Source of the DNA: Flavobacteriales bacterium
GTDB lineage: Bacteria; Bacteroidota; Bacteroidia; CAIKAF01
Direction: 5' to 3'
Length of the DNA stretch: 64,000 nt
NCBI GenBank assembly: GCA_025451235.1
Contig: JANWKT010000001.1
Span: forward strand, 124,001 to 188,000
The translations under genes were made by a program, and so were the position numbers. Positions 44,090-52,428 of this stretch are shown one piece after another; the first letter of the stretch is position 1; each line of letters begins with the position of its first letter. The notes under the pieces were generated by a model. That model was not told the origin of the DNA. It did no database searches and worked only from the letters and a program-made list of their open reading frames with translations.

Positions 44090-44133
44090 AATTGGATTTA
44101 AAATATTGATAATGAGATATTTATTTATTATTA

Positions 44134-45453
44134 ATGATTTTTACAAAAGTCAGAAAAATTGTTGAACCCTATATTTCTATTTTTACACCAAGTATTAACA
44201 ACTTCGCCTGCTTGATTTTAAAGATCATTAAAGAAAGTGCTGTATTTGCCTGGGGTTCGCTGGTGGCAAATAAACTCAGGACATTACTCTCCTTGTTGGG
44301 TATAGTAATTGGAATCCTTGTGATCATAGGGGTGCTCGCTGTAGCCGACGCATTGAAAAAAAATGTAAACGATACTTTATCCAAGCTTGGGAGTGATATT
44401 GTCTATGTTCACAAATGGCCATGGGAAGGCGGATGGGATTATCCCTGGTGGAAATATTTTTTAAGGCCTCAGCCATCGGTTGGCGATGCGGAGCAGATCA
44501 TCAAACGAAGCGAGTTGGCCGAAAATGTATCCTATTGTGTAGATTTCCAAAGGCCTGTAAAGTTTAGGGATAACTATGTGAACAATGCTTCTATCAATGG
44601 GGTTTGGCTCTATTACGAGAAAGTTCAGGAAATTAAGATCGCCTCAGGCAGGTATTTTACAGATGCTGAAATACGTGCAGGCCGCAAAGTGGTGGTAATT
44701 GGCCACCATATTGCCACCAACCTTTTTGGCAATCAGGATCCCGTTGGAAGCATGATTAAAATTAAGGGGGAGAACTTTGCCGTAGTGGGAGTTTTAAAAG
44801 CGGAAGGAGAAGGCTTGTTTAGCATTGGCATCGACGAAACAGTCTATGTCCCATTTTTTGCAGCCCGAAATATGGTGGATCTTAATAACTGGAATGTGCA
44901 GCAGGAGATCCTGGTAAAGCCCAAACCGGGTGTAACATCTGCCCAACTTAAAGATGAACTTACCGGAATTATGCGTTCCATTCGAAAGCAACAACCCAAG
45001 GAAGAAAATAACTTTTCACTTAACGAAGCCAATATGGCCAAGAAGCAATTTGGGAGTATTTTTGATATCCTCTATATTATTGTATTTGTGATCGGTGGTT
45101 TTGCCATGCTGGTGGGTGTATTTGGAACCACCAACATTATGTTTGTTTCCGTGAAGGAAAGGACCAATATTATTGGGATCCAGAAGGCCCTTGGTGCAAA
45201 AAGGGCTTTTATCCTTTTACAATTCCTGGTTGAATCAATGATCCTCAGTGTACTTGGAGGCGTCATCGGATTGGTATTAGCATTTGTGGCTACCACTTTG
45301 GTAGGTATTTTACTCGATTTCAGCATGCCTCTATCGGCTTATCGTATTATGACGGGTCTTTTAATATCCTCCGTCGCAGGGGTAGTTGCAGGAATTATTC
45401 CTGCATATTCAGCCTCCCGGCTGGATCCTGTAGAAGCTATTCGTTCGAAATAA
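44134..45453 (+). CDS. ABC transporter permease, MacB/FtsX type
   Basis: A 439-residue permease with one N-terminal helix (about 50-72, SLLGIVIGILVIIGVLAVAD), a large periplasmic MacB-like domain (to about 300) and three C-terminal helices (FtsX domain), ending PAYSASRLDPVEAIRSK, a class hallmark. Such proteins pair with a separate ATPase for mechanotransmission, lipoprotein release or efflux; no ATPase gene is adjacent. The start is uncertain: ATG 44134, or a TTG at 44212 that gives MILKIIKES, nearer the family's usual length. The short 44-base gap to purH favours the latter if both promoters must fit. Confidence 0.87.
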   Translation: MIFTKVRKIVEPYISIFTPSINNFACLILKIIKESAVFAWGSLVANKLRTLLSLLGIVIGILVIIGVLAVADALKKNVNDTLSKLGSDIVYVHKWPWEGGWDYPWWKYFLRPQPSVGDAEQIIKRSELAENVSYCVDFQRPVKFRDNYVNNASINGVWLYYEKVQEIKIASGRYFTDAEIRAGRKVVVIGHHIATNLFGNQDPVGSMIKIKGENFAVVGVLKAEGEGLFSIGIDETVYVPFFAARNMVDLNNWNVQQEILVKPKPGVTSAQLKDELTGIMRSIRKQQPKEENNFSLNEANMAKKQFGSIFDILYIIVFVIGGFAMLVGVFGTTNIMFVSVKERTNIIGIQKALGAKRAFILLQFLVESMILSVLGGVIGLVLAFVATTLVGILLDFSMPLSAYRIMTGLLISSVAGVVAGIIPAYSASRLDPVEAIRSK

Positions 45454-45480
45454 TTTTTACATTTACCCTTATTTTAGACT

Positions 45481-46509
45481 ATGAAAAAAATACTGAAAAT
45501 ATCCATTATTTCCATTGGTGTGCTGGCCTTGATCTTGTTGCTTCCTCCTCTCTTTATGCCTTCTTCTTATACTGCCAGTTCAAGCATCGTGATCGAGAGC
45601 AATGCCTACACGGTGTTCCCTTATTTTGCAGATCTGCGAAGCTGGGATAAATGGTCGCCCTGGAAGGAAAAAGCCCCCAATTCGAAATACGAATATTCCG
45701 AAAATACTTTTGGAGCAGGTGCTACCATGGCATGGGAAAGCCAAGAGCAGGGTACCGGGAAAATGACCACGGTTCAGTTTAAAAAATTCCATCATATCAA
45801 TTATCAATGGGATTTTATCAAGCCTTTTAAAAGTACTTCTGGTGGGCAAATAATGGTAGAAAAGCTCAACGAAAACCAGGTAAAAGTAACCTGGACCAAT
45901 ACCGGTAAACTTAAATGGCCATTTGATCGGTGGATGAATGCTTTTGCGGATTTCAAACAAATGCTTGAAAAGGATTTCGCTGTGGGATTGGGAAATTTAA
46001 AGAAAGTGGTGGAAGCGGGTCCAAAAAAAGAACTGCCCAAAGTAAATCCCGAAAAAATGGAGCTACCCGACCAAAGTATTTATTCTATCATGCATGAAAC
46101 GGTGCGTAATGCTGAAATAAGCGCCCGGATCGCGGAAAGTTATCGATCCATTTTAAGGACCATAGAAAGAACAGGATCAATTGCCAAGGAAGAGCCTCCC
46201 TTATGTTTATACTATATGCATAACAGGGTAACTACTAAAATGAGGCCCGGTCTAATCGTACAAGGTTGCAGTGCGGTGCTGAAAGGTGATGTGGAATGTA
46301 TTGTGTTGAGAGCTGGTAAGGTTTTACGTTTTGTTTATTATGGTGGCTATTCAAACCTTGAACCCACGTATGATGCCATTGATATATACCTGGAGGAAAA
46401 TAAGATCAACAAAAGAGAAAACTATACCTGGGAATCCTATGTTTCAGATCCGGGTGCTGAGCCTGATTCAACCAAGTGGTTGACGTATATTTACGTGCCG
46501 GTTAAATGA
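45481..46509 (+). CDS. SRPBCC plus GyrI-like effector-binding protein
   Basis: A 342-residue membrane-anchored protein. An N-terminal TM (about 5-26) is followed by a START/polyketide cyclase-like SRPBCC domain (about 35-170, SSIVIESNAYTVFPYFADLR, ending DFKQMLEKDFAVGLGNLKKV) and a GyrI-like small-molecule-binding domain (about 195-342, VRNAEISARIAESYRSIL and a closing YIYVPVK). Such fusions are common in Bacteroidota; the ligand is unknown. It lies 27 bases after the ABC permease gene and is likely co-transcribed. Confidence 0.82.
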   Translation: MKKILKISIISIGVLALILLLPPLFMPSSYTASSSIVIESNAYTVFPYFADLRSWDKWSPWKEKAPNSKYEYSENTFGAGATMAWESQEQGTGKMTTVQFKKFHHINYQWDFIKPFKSTSGGQIMVEKLNENQVKVTWTNTGKLKWPFDRWMNAFADFKQMLEKDFAVGLGNLKKVVEAGPKKELPKVNPEKMELPDQSIYSIMHETVRNAEISARIAESYRSILRTIERTGSIAKEEPPLCLYYMHNRVTTKMRPGLIVQGCSAVLKGDVECIVLRAGKVLRFVYYGGYSNLEPTYDAIDIYLEENKINKRENYTWESYVSDPGAEPDSTKWLTYIYVPVK

Positions 46510-46629
46510 GTTTGGGCAGGTTCTCTGCTTCAACACCCCACCTTTGACGGAGCTGACTCACGAGCACCTTGTAATAAAATGATAGTGCGAATAATCTCAT
46601 GCGCTTCAGTTGATTCTTATCTTTGGTGA

Positions 46630-47517
46630 ATGGCTTTGGCCCCCAAAATAACAAACGAACAAAAAGCAATTAAGACCACTTATTTCAGCATTGCTGGTAA
46701 TACCGCTTTAGCCATCATTAAAGGGCTGACAGGTTTTTTTGGTAATTCTTATGCGTTAATAGCCGATGCAATCGAATCGACAACTGATATTTTTTCTTCC
46801 TTCTTGGTATTATTAGGAATAAAATATTCCAACAAACCGGCTGATAAAAATCATCCATATGGGCATGGACGTGCAGAGGCGTTAATTACCTTTATCGTAG
46901 TTGCTTTTTTAATTACTTCGGCCACTGTCATTGCCTACGAAAGTATTAAAAATATTATGCGACCGCATGCATCACCCAAGCCTTATACGCTTATCGTTCT
47001 TGGGGCCATTATCATCTGGAAAGAAATTTCATATCGGTTGGTGATGAAGAAAAGTAAAGAAACCAATAGCTCATCACTTAAAGCGGATGCCTGGCATCAT
47101 CGAAGTGATGCAATCACCTCCATTGCCGCATTTATTGGTATTTCCATCGCTTTGATCCTAGGAAAGGGATATGAATCGGCAGACGATTGGGCAGCTCTTT
47201 TTGCCTCTGCATTTATTCTTTATAACAGCTATTTAATTTTCAGGCCGGCACTTGCTGAGATCATGGATGAACATGTGTATGACGAGCTAATAGTTGAAAT
47301 AAGAAAAGTATCCAACGAAGTGAAAGGAATCCTGGATACTGAAAAATGTTTTATCCGAAAGGCAGGAATGAGATACCATGTCGAACTCCATGCAATGGTA
47401 GAAGCAACTATCACAGTTAAACAAGGCCATGAACTAGCTCATCAGCTCAAAGACAAGCTAAAAGAGGAAATTCCCACATTGGGGCATGTTTTGATCCATA
47501 TTGAACCAAAAGAGTAA
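46630..47517 (+). CDS. Cation diffusion facilitator (metal efflux)
   Basis: A 295-residue CDF transporter exporting divalent metals such as Zn2+ or Fe2+ by proton antiport. About six helices; the metal site pairs are ADAIESTTD (residues 40-48) in helix 2 and WHHRSDAIT (near 157-165) in helix 5. HPYGHGRAEAL is the helix 2-3 loop signature. A C-terminal cytoplasmic domain includes VRNAGMRY-type CDF fold (RKAGMRYHVELHAMVE). A perfect -7 element TATCTTTG (46618-46625) ends 4 bases before the ATG, suggesting a near-leaderless start. It is followed by the thioesterase 5 bases on. Confidence 0.92.
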   Translation: MALAPKITNEQKAIKTTYFSIAGNTALAIIKGLTGFFGNSYALIADAIESTTDIFSSFLVLLGIKYSNKPADKNHPYGHGRAEALITFIVVAFLITSATVIAYESIKNIMRPHASPKPYTLIVLGAIIIWKEISYRLVMKKSKETNSSSLKADAWHHRSDAITSIAAFIGISIALILGKGYESADDWAALFASAFILYNSYLIFRPALAEIMDEHVYDELIVEIRKVSNEVKGILDTEKCFIRKAGMRYHVELHAMVEATITVKQGHELAHQLKDKLKEEIPTLGHVLIHIEPKE

Positions 47518-47522
47518 ACAAA

Positions 47523-47954
47523 ATGATAGAAAATTTCAAGCATAAACTCCCTATCCAGGTACGCTTTAAGGATGTAGACGTGATGGGCCATGTAAACCAT
47601 GTGGATTATTTAAGTTATGTTGAACTGGCAAGGCTCAAATATTTTGATGATGTACTGGGTACCATAGAAACCGACTGGCATCAACAACATGGCCTGATCA
47701 TGGCAAGACTCGAGGCCGATTACAGGGAAGCCATCGGATTTGATGACCATATAGTGGTTTATACCCGTTGCTCTAAACTGGGCAGCAAAAGTTTTGAGTT
47801 GAACTGGGTTCTCACCAAAATGAGCAGTGAAGGAAATGAGCAGGTAGCCGCCGAAGGAAAAACTACCATCGTTTGTTATGATTACGCATTAAAAAAGGCC
47901 AAAGAAATTCCCGAAGATCGAAAATTAAAAATTCGGGCCTTCGACAATTTATGA
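47523..47954 (+). CDS. Acyl-CoA thioesterase (4HBT hotdog fold)
   Basis: A 143-residue hotdog thioesterase of the 4-hydroxybenzoyl-CoA/YbgC type. The active-site segment is RFKDVDVMGHVNHVDYLSYVELAR (residues 13-36), with catalytic Asp in DVDVMGHVN. It hydrolyses short or branched acyl-CoA in relatives; the substrate here is unknown. Close packing with the CDF gene shows one transcription unit. Four bases overlap a possible upstream start of the next frame, although the lipoprotein start is placed later. Confidence 0.88.
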   Translation: MIENFKHKLPIQVRFKDVDVMGHVNHVDYLSYVELARLKYFDDVLGTIETDWHQQHGLIMARLEADYREAIGFDDHIVVYTRCSKLGSKSFELNWVLTKMSSEGNEQVAAEGKTTIVCYDYALKKAKEIPEDRKLKIRAFDNL

Positions 47955-48007
47955 GTATTTTGATCCGTTCGTTAATTGATATTTTCTTTCCTAAAAACCA
48001 CCTATCT

Positions 48008-49048
48008 ATGAAACAAAGTCTTTGTTGCTTTTTACTTATCTTGTTTACATTGGCAAGTTGCAGCCGTACCAACAAAAAAGAACCGGCTAAAAACGAAGAC
48101 ACGTCCAACCAGGAGAAAGACATATCCACGCTGCAAGGGTCCGAAATGCTCTCGAGTATGGAACAACAAGCTTCGAAAGATAAAAATTCCATTTATACCT
48201 CTGTTTTTTTATTGGCCTGGCAGGAAGTATCAAAGAAATATGAGGGCCCAGTGGTTTGCTCCCAAGCAAACACGGAAGAATTCATTCGTTTGGTAGAATC
48301 CAATTCTTACATCGGATCATTAAGGGAAGAGGAATATAAAAAAACGGTTGAGTTCAACGATGGCCTCCACATCCAAGGGATCTTTGAAAAATCACTCCCG
48401 TTTTTTCAGGAATTCAGAAGATCAAAATATTCTTTTAAGTTTAAGCAAATTCCGGTCACCGCTTTTGGTATGCCAAATTTTTATGACGAAGAAGCAAAAA
48501 ATATTAAAGTATTGTACTACAGAAATGATGATGTATTTGCCATTCAACTTAAATTAAAAGATCCGGATCACGAAATGGTCCTGGCCAAGGGATTAAGTCC
48601 TTCAGATAGTTTATTGGGATTAGTAAATCAAGTAGAATATTGGATCGAATTGGGAGAAAAAGAAAAAGAGAATGTTACCAAACAATGGAAATACAGCGTT
48701 AATTATGAAGACCGACTGCTGATCCCTATTTTAGATTTCAATATAAGTTCCCGTTTCCCTTCCATTGCAGGACAGAAATTTTCAATTAACAATAAGGAGC
48801 ATTTTGTAGCGGATGCCTATGAGAAAATTACTTTTACCTTAAATGAAAAAGGAGGGGAAATAGAAGTAGAATTTGCGATAACAACAGATTCTGCCACCGC
48901 TACTGAGGAAGATATAGAAATCGAACTACCTCATCCAAAGATCATGCATTTTAATAAGCCCTTTTTATTCTACCTGAAGAAAAGGGATGCCAATGACCCC
49001 TATTTTGTTGTGAAGGTGGAAAATACAGAGTTGATGATACCTTTTTGA
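48008..49048 (+). CDS. Lipoprotein with serpin-like C-terminal motifs
   Basis: A 346-residue lipoprotein. ATG 48008 is chosen because it opens a lipoprotein signal peptide (MKQSLCCFLLILFTLASC, lipobox LASC); an earlier in-frame ATG at 47951 overlaps the thioesterase stop. The middle is Lys/Glu-rich and I recognise no family there. The C-terminal part resembles serpins: EKITFTLNEKGGEIEVEFAI (about 271-290) looks like the serpin hinge-region consensus (VNEEGTEAAAAT), and FNKPFLFYLKK (about 315-325) like FxxPFLFFIR. Serpins inhibit proteases through the loop between them. The loop here is acidic and the match is remote, so inhibitor function is a hypothesis. Confidence 0.5.
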   Translation: MKQSLCCFLLILFTLASCSRTNKKEPAKNEDTSNQEKDISTLQGSEMLSSMEQQASKDKNSIYTSVFLLAWQEVSKKYEGPVVCSQANTEEFIRLVESNSYIGSLREEEYKKTVEFNDGLHIQGIFEKSLPFFQEFRRSKYSFKFKQIPVTAFGMPNFYDEEAKNIKVLYYRNDDVFAIQLKLKDPDHEMVLAKGLSPSDSLLGLVNQVEYWIELGEKEKENVTKQWKYSVNYEDRLLIPILDFNISSRFPSIAGQKFSINNKEHFVADAYEKITFTLNEKGGEIEVEFAITTDSATATEEDIEIELPHPKIMHFNKPFLFYLKKRDANDPYFVVKVENTELMIPF

Positions 49049-49143
49049 AAGGACAAAAAAATTTAATGCCTCAGATCCAAGGGATCCAGGAGTTGATCAA
49101 CATGCATGAAACAGGTGTTAACTAAAGATGGCCGGATTTATCT

Positions 49144-49323
49144 TTAGCCGTTGTTCCTTCTTTTTCTTTTTAGCACGAGCTCTTCAAATGAAACGGTGTG
49201 GCCGAATTCACTTCGCATTTTCTCCAGCTCGTCCAATTCCTTCAACATTTTGTTGTACTTCTTATAGGAAAGAAGCACAGATTTAATGTTTCCGTCGTCG
49301 TCCGTAATATACTGCGTTTTCAT
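49144..49323 (-). CDS. Phd/YefM-like antitoxin-type small protein (orphan)
   Basis: A 59-residue frame from ATG 49323 to TAA 49144. The opening MKTQYITDDDGNIKSVLLSY and the helix KKYNKMLKELDELEKM resemble Phd/YefM-type antitoxins in Bacteroidota, where a short strand and turn are followed by the VxLxxxxYxxMLxELEEL helix. The C-terminus is basic (KRKRRNNG). I see no toxin gene in the bases on either side: the left gap is 95 bases, and the next minus-strand gene to the right is a membrane protein. It would thus be an orphan antitoxin or unrelated. The region 49049-49143 otherwise holds nothing I can assign. Confidence 0.6.
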   Translation of the reverse strand: MKTQYITDDDGNIKSVLLSYKKYNKMLKELDELEKMRSEFGHTVSFEELVLKRKRRNNG

Positions 49324-49419
49324 AGTGCCAAGTTACGGATAAAAGGCCCGGGGCTAGAACCTTTAACTCTTTTTTATCTGATTGATTATAAGATAATTAT
49401 ATTGCCAGAAAAGTTGGCG

Positions 49420-49986
49420 CTAATTGTTAAAATAAGGGCTCAAATACTTCAAAATCCACATTTTCTGAGCATTAGTTCCAAATTCGAAAAAACGATGCGC
49501 CTTTCCCAAATACCTGAATGCAGGTGCAGGTTCCCTTGCCCCCATACCCAGCACAAGCATTAAGATCGGGCTGGTGAGAAAGAGAAAAAGGGTCACAAAT
49601 TCATCAGCCACCTCTGCTTGGTCCATTCGTATCCCGACGATCTGCTTCCTTTCGAATTTTCGCGTTTGTACCTTTGACCAACTGCTTTTACTTATTATTA
49701 CCCACTCAGGGGTGATCTCTAGCTGCTGAACTTCCGTTTTATATTTGAATTGCAGAATCAATAAGGCTCCCATCATCAATGCCAACGTCCCCATTAAAAT
49801 GGAGATCGCTAATAAATGGGGCCTGGAAATGGCGATTCCAATACCTACAGCTAAAAATATCAACCCAATAACAATCACTGAAATAATAGAATTATTAATG
49901 CTATCGGAGTATTTCCGGTAAAAGCGTATTTTTAAGAGGTCTTGCTCCTCCTCTATTGACCAAATTTTTATTTCTTTCGATGGCAT
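49420..49986 (-). CDS. Hypothetical two-TM membrane protein
   Basis: A 188-residue protein from ATG 49986; an earlier in-frame ATG would add 40 residues with no coding character. Two hydrophobic helices (about 33-52 and 58-77) follow a soluble start (MPSKEIKIWSIEEEQDLLKI), and a third lies around 128-146. The layout, two helices then a small beta domain, resembles PH-like membrane proteins, as for the gene at 3141-3740. I do not recognise the family. No operon partner. Confidence 0.6.
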   Translation of the reverse strand: MPSKEIKIWSIEEEQDLLKIRFYRKYSDSINNSIISVIVIGLIFLAVGIGIAISRPHLLAISILMGTLALMMGALLILQFKYKTEVQQLEITPEWVIISKSSWSKVQTRKFERKQIVGIRMDQAEVADEFVTLFLFLTSPILMLVLGMGAREPAPAFRYLGKAHRFFEFGTNAQKMWILKYLSPYFNN

Positions 49987-50110
49987 CAGGAAAATATCTT
50001 GGTTACGAATAAACAAAGAAAATTCTAAATAACGGCAGTGCGGTGGGACAGGTTGGGTTGCTCCAGCGGGTCGCAACCTCATCTGCACCTGATCGGAAAT
50101 CCCCAAAACA

Positions 50111-50143
50111 AAAAGACCGGTCCGAGGAAAGGACCGGTCTTTT
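50111..50143. terminator. Perfect bidirectional terminator
   Basis: AAAAGACCGGTCC (50111-50123), GAGGAAA, GGACCGGTCTTTT (50131-50143) form a perfect 13-bp stem with A and T runs. It follows, on the minus strand, a 44-codon frame whose stop is 35 bases away, and precedes no + strand gene. Confidence 0.9.
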
Positions 50144-50177
50144 ATAAACTACTCAACCTACATTTATGAAAAGAAAC

Positions 50178-50312
50178 TTACACAACTACTTTTTTATAAC
50201 TATGAGAAGTGGAGTCGAAGAATAACATAAACCTGCATAGCCTGCCATTTACATAGCCCAGGTAAATTTCGCTTTGCTGCATGGTTTGTTTATATGTTAG
50301 TTTCGCATTCAT
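50178..50312 (-). CDS. Possible 44-residue small protein
   Basis: A frame from ATG 50312 to TAA 50178 encodes 44 residues, starting MNAKLTYKQTMQQSEIYLGY and ending SYKKVVV. An A/T-rich TAATAATTATAACA leader precedes it, as is usual for Bacteroidota translation, and the perfect terminator at 50111-50143 follows. A -7-like TACATTTA (one mismatch) lies upstream near 50325-50332, without a good -33. I know no family. It could equally be a non-coding RNA ending at the same terminator. In the wider gap 50107-50491 nothing else is assignable. Confidence 0.4.
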   Translation of the reverse strand: MNAKLTYKQTMQQSEIYLGYVNGRLCRFMLFFDSTSHSYKKVVV

Positions 50313-50491
50313 TGTTATAATTATTAAGTAAATGTACGTTTCCAATACTTACATGGCTAAAACTAAAAAGTTCATGTATCAGCCCGTTAAATACTTATAA
50401 CTAGGTATCGCCCATTTTTGAACCTACTGTATTTGCAGGGTTTTTACATTTTATTTACATTACATAAAATTTCAATTGTCGGTAAAAAGCG

Positions 50492-50854
50492 ATGGCTTTA
50501 CATCTTAAATTCGGTAGAGAAGGCGAAAAAGCTGCTTTAGATTTCCTCATAGAAAAGGGCTATATGGTTTTAGAGGTGAATTATCGTTTACACCCATATG
50601 AGGTAGACATCATCGCCATGGATGGAGACTGGGTGGTTTTTGTAGAAGTAAAAACCCGGCAAACCGATGAATATGGCCATCCCATTGAGTTTATCACCGG
50701 AAAAAAGGAGCAAAACCTCCTTAAAGTGGCTGATTATTATCTCCAGTACAAAATGCCCGGCCGTGAAGGTAGGTTTGATGTTATTACCCTCTTTAAAAGG
50801 GAGGAAACCTTTATTTTAGAACATTTTGCCAATGCCTTTACCGCTATTGGCTAG
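50492..50854 (+). CDS. YraN family protein (UPF0102)
   Basis: A 120-residue YraN/UPF0102 protein with a restriction-endonuclease-like fold. Motifs: GREGEKAALDFL (8-19) and EVDIIAMDGDWVVFVEVKTR (31-50), where the E-x-D...E-V-K pattern gives the nuclease core. Biochemical function is not established for most members. Isolated on the + strand. Confidence 0.9.
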   Translation: MALHLKFGREGEKAALDFLIEKGYMVLEVNYRLHPYEVDIIAMDGDWVVFVEVKTRQTDEYGHPIEFITGKKEQNLLKVADYYLQYKMPGREGRFDVITLFKREETFILEHFANAFTAIG

Positions 50855-50959
50855 GTTTATCATAACTTTGCCCCCTGAATACAAGAGAAGGACATAAAAC
50901 ACCAGCACCCTATTGTTCTTCCTATTCACTATTTACCAATTACTATTAACGAATACAGC

Positions 50960-52345
50960 ATGAGAAATGAAAGAGGGCCAAAGAGAACTGGCCGGTCCGG
51001 ATCAACAGGATATAAAGGAAAATCATCTGGCTCTGACAGCAAAAAGTCCGGAGGATATAAAAAATCATCGAGTCCTAAAAAATATTCAAAATCAACCACC
51101 GATTCAGGCAAGGATTTTAAGAAAACAACTGGCCCTAAAAAATATGGGACCGGTTTCAAGAAAGACAGTGATTCATCTTTTTCCAGGTCACCTTATAAGA
51201 AAAAGTTTGGAGCTGGCAAAGACATTGACGATAAGGGAGACAAAAAGCCTTTCGGGAAAAAACCTTTCGGAGAGAAAGATTTTACAAAGGATAAAAAAAG
51301 TTTTTCTTCCAAGTCACCGTATAAGAAAAAATACCCCGCTAAGGATAACGCTGATACCCCAGATCGCAAATCGTTTGAGAAAAAACCTTTTGGAGAAAAA
51401 AAAGCCGATGGCTACCGGAGTACTAAAAAATCAGGAAGTTACGCTGACTATAAAAAGAAGGGCAGTGATAGCTCTTTTGCTGAACGAAAGGAATTCAAAA
51501 AGAAAACCGGGATAAAAACCTATGTTGATAAAAAGGATGGGGAAAAGACCTATACCAAATCAACCGAGATCGTGAGGAAAAAGGATGCCAGCAAAGGTTT
51601 TAAAAAGGTAAAGATCTATAATAAAAGCAAAGAGGATGATGGTTTGATCAGGTTGAATAAATTCATTGCAAATGCAGGGATATGTTCGCGAAGAGAGGCG
51701 GATACTTTTATTCAAACCGGTGTAGTTACAGTAAATGGAGTGATTATAACGGAACTGGGTTATAAAGTAAAGCCGGATGACCGGGTTCTTTTTCATGATA
51801 AACCTATCATAGGGGAGCAGCCGGTATATATTCTGCTCAACAAACCCAAAGATTATATTACTACATCCAAAGATCCGCAAAACCGTAAAACTATTTACGA
51901 ATTAATGAAAGGTGTAAAGGAAAGGGTTTTCCCAATAGGTAGGCTCGATAGGAATACTACGGGTGTTCTTTTACTTACCAACGATGGCCAGCTGGCTGAA
52001 AAGCTAATGCATCCACGCAAGGGTGTTCCCAAGATATATCATGTTGAACTGGATAAAAAATTTACAGCCCCGGACATGGAACAAATAAGAAAGGGGATTG
52101 AGCTGGAAGATGGTTTCTTTCAACCGGATGTGGTGGATTATGCCGAAGGAATGGATAAACATCATGTAGGTATTGAGATCCATAGTGGCAAGAACAGGAT
52201 CGTTCGGCGTTTGTTCGAAGCATTGGAGTATAAGGTGATTAAGCTCGACAGGGTGGTATATGCTGGATTAACCAAAAAAGGACTTACCCGTGGGAAATGG
52301 CGTTTCCTGAAAGACTCCGAATTGCATATGTTAAAAATGATGTAA
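50960..52345 (+). CDS. RluB/RsuA-type rRNA pseudouridine synthase with long basic N-tail
   Basis: A 461-residue pseudouridine synthase. Residues 1-225 are an unusual low-complexity tail rich in Lys, Ser and Gly, with repeats such as SPYKKKFG, SPYKKKYP, FGKKPFGEK and FEKKPFGEK. An S4 RNA-binding domain (about 229-285, RLNKFIANAGICSRREAD) precedes the catalytic domain, whose signature GRLDRNTTGVLLLTNDG (near 327) holds the catalytic Asp. RluB modifies 23S rRNA near position 2605 in E. coli; the target here is inferred. The tail may bind rRNA; such basic tails occur in some Bacteroidota relatives. Confidence 0.9.
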   Translation: MRNERGPKRTGRSGSTGYKGKSSGSDSKKSGGYKKSSSPKKYSKSTTDSGKDFKKTTGPKKYGTGFKKDSDSSFSRSPYKKKFGAGKDIDDKGDKKPFGKKPFGEKDFTKDKKSFSSKSPYKKKYPAKDNADTPDRKSFEKKPFGEKKADGYRSTKKSGSYADYKKKGSDSSFAERKEFKKKTGIKTYVDKKDGEKTYTKSTEIVRKKDASKGFKKVKIYNKSKEDDGLIRLNKFIANAGICSRREADTFIQTGVVTVNGVIITELGYKVKPDDRVLFHDKPIIGEQPVYILLNKPKDYITTSKDPQNRKTIYELMKGVKERVFPIGRLDRNTTGVLLLTNDGQLAEKLMHPRKGVPKIYHVELDKKFTAPDMEQIRKGIELEDGFFQPDVVDYAEGMDKHHVGIEIHSGKNRIVRRLFEALEYKVIKLDRVVYAGLTKKGLTRGKWRFLKDSELHMLKMM

Positions 52346-52428
52346 TCAGAGCTCTGCAACTCAAAGCCGTCCATCCTATGTTATAAATTCGTATTTTTGC
52401 AATTCATTAAAAACCGCCACATTCAAGT

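Noticed and set aside
49049-49143. A toxin gene paired with the antitoxin-like frame
   Set aside because: Only 95 bases are available and no frame of suitable length is seen on either strand.
50333-50400. A 22-codon frame on the + strand (ATG at 50334)
   Set aside because: Too short, with no promoter, terminator or recognisable composition.
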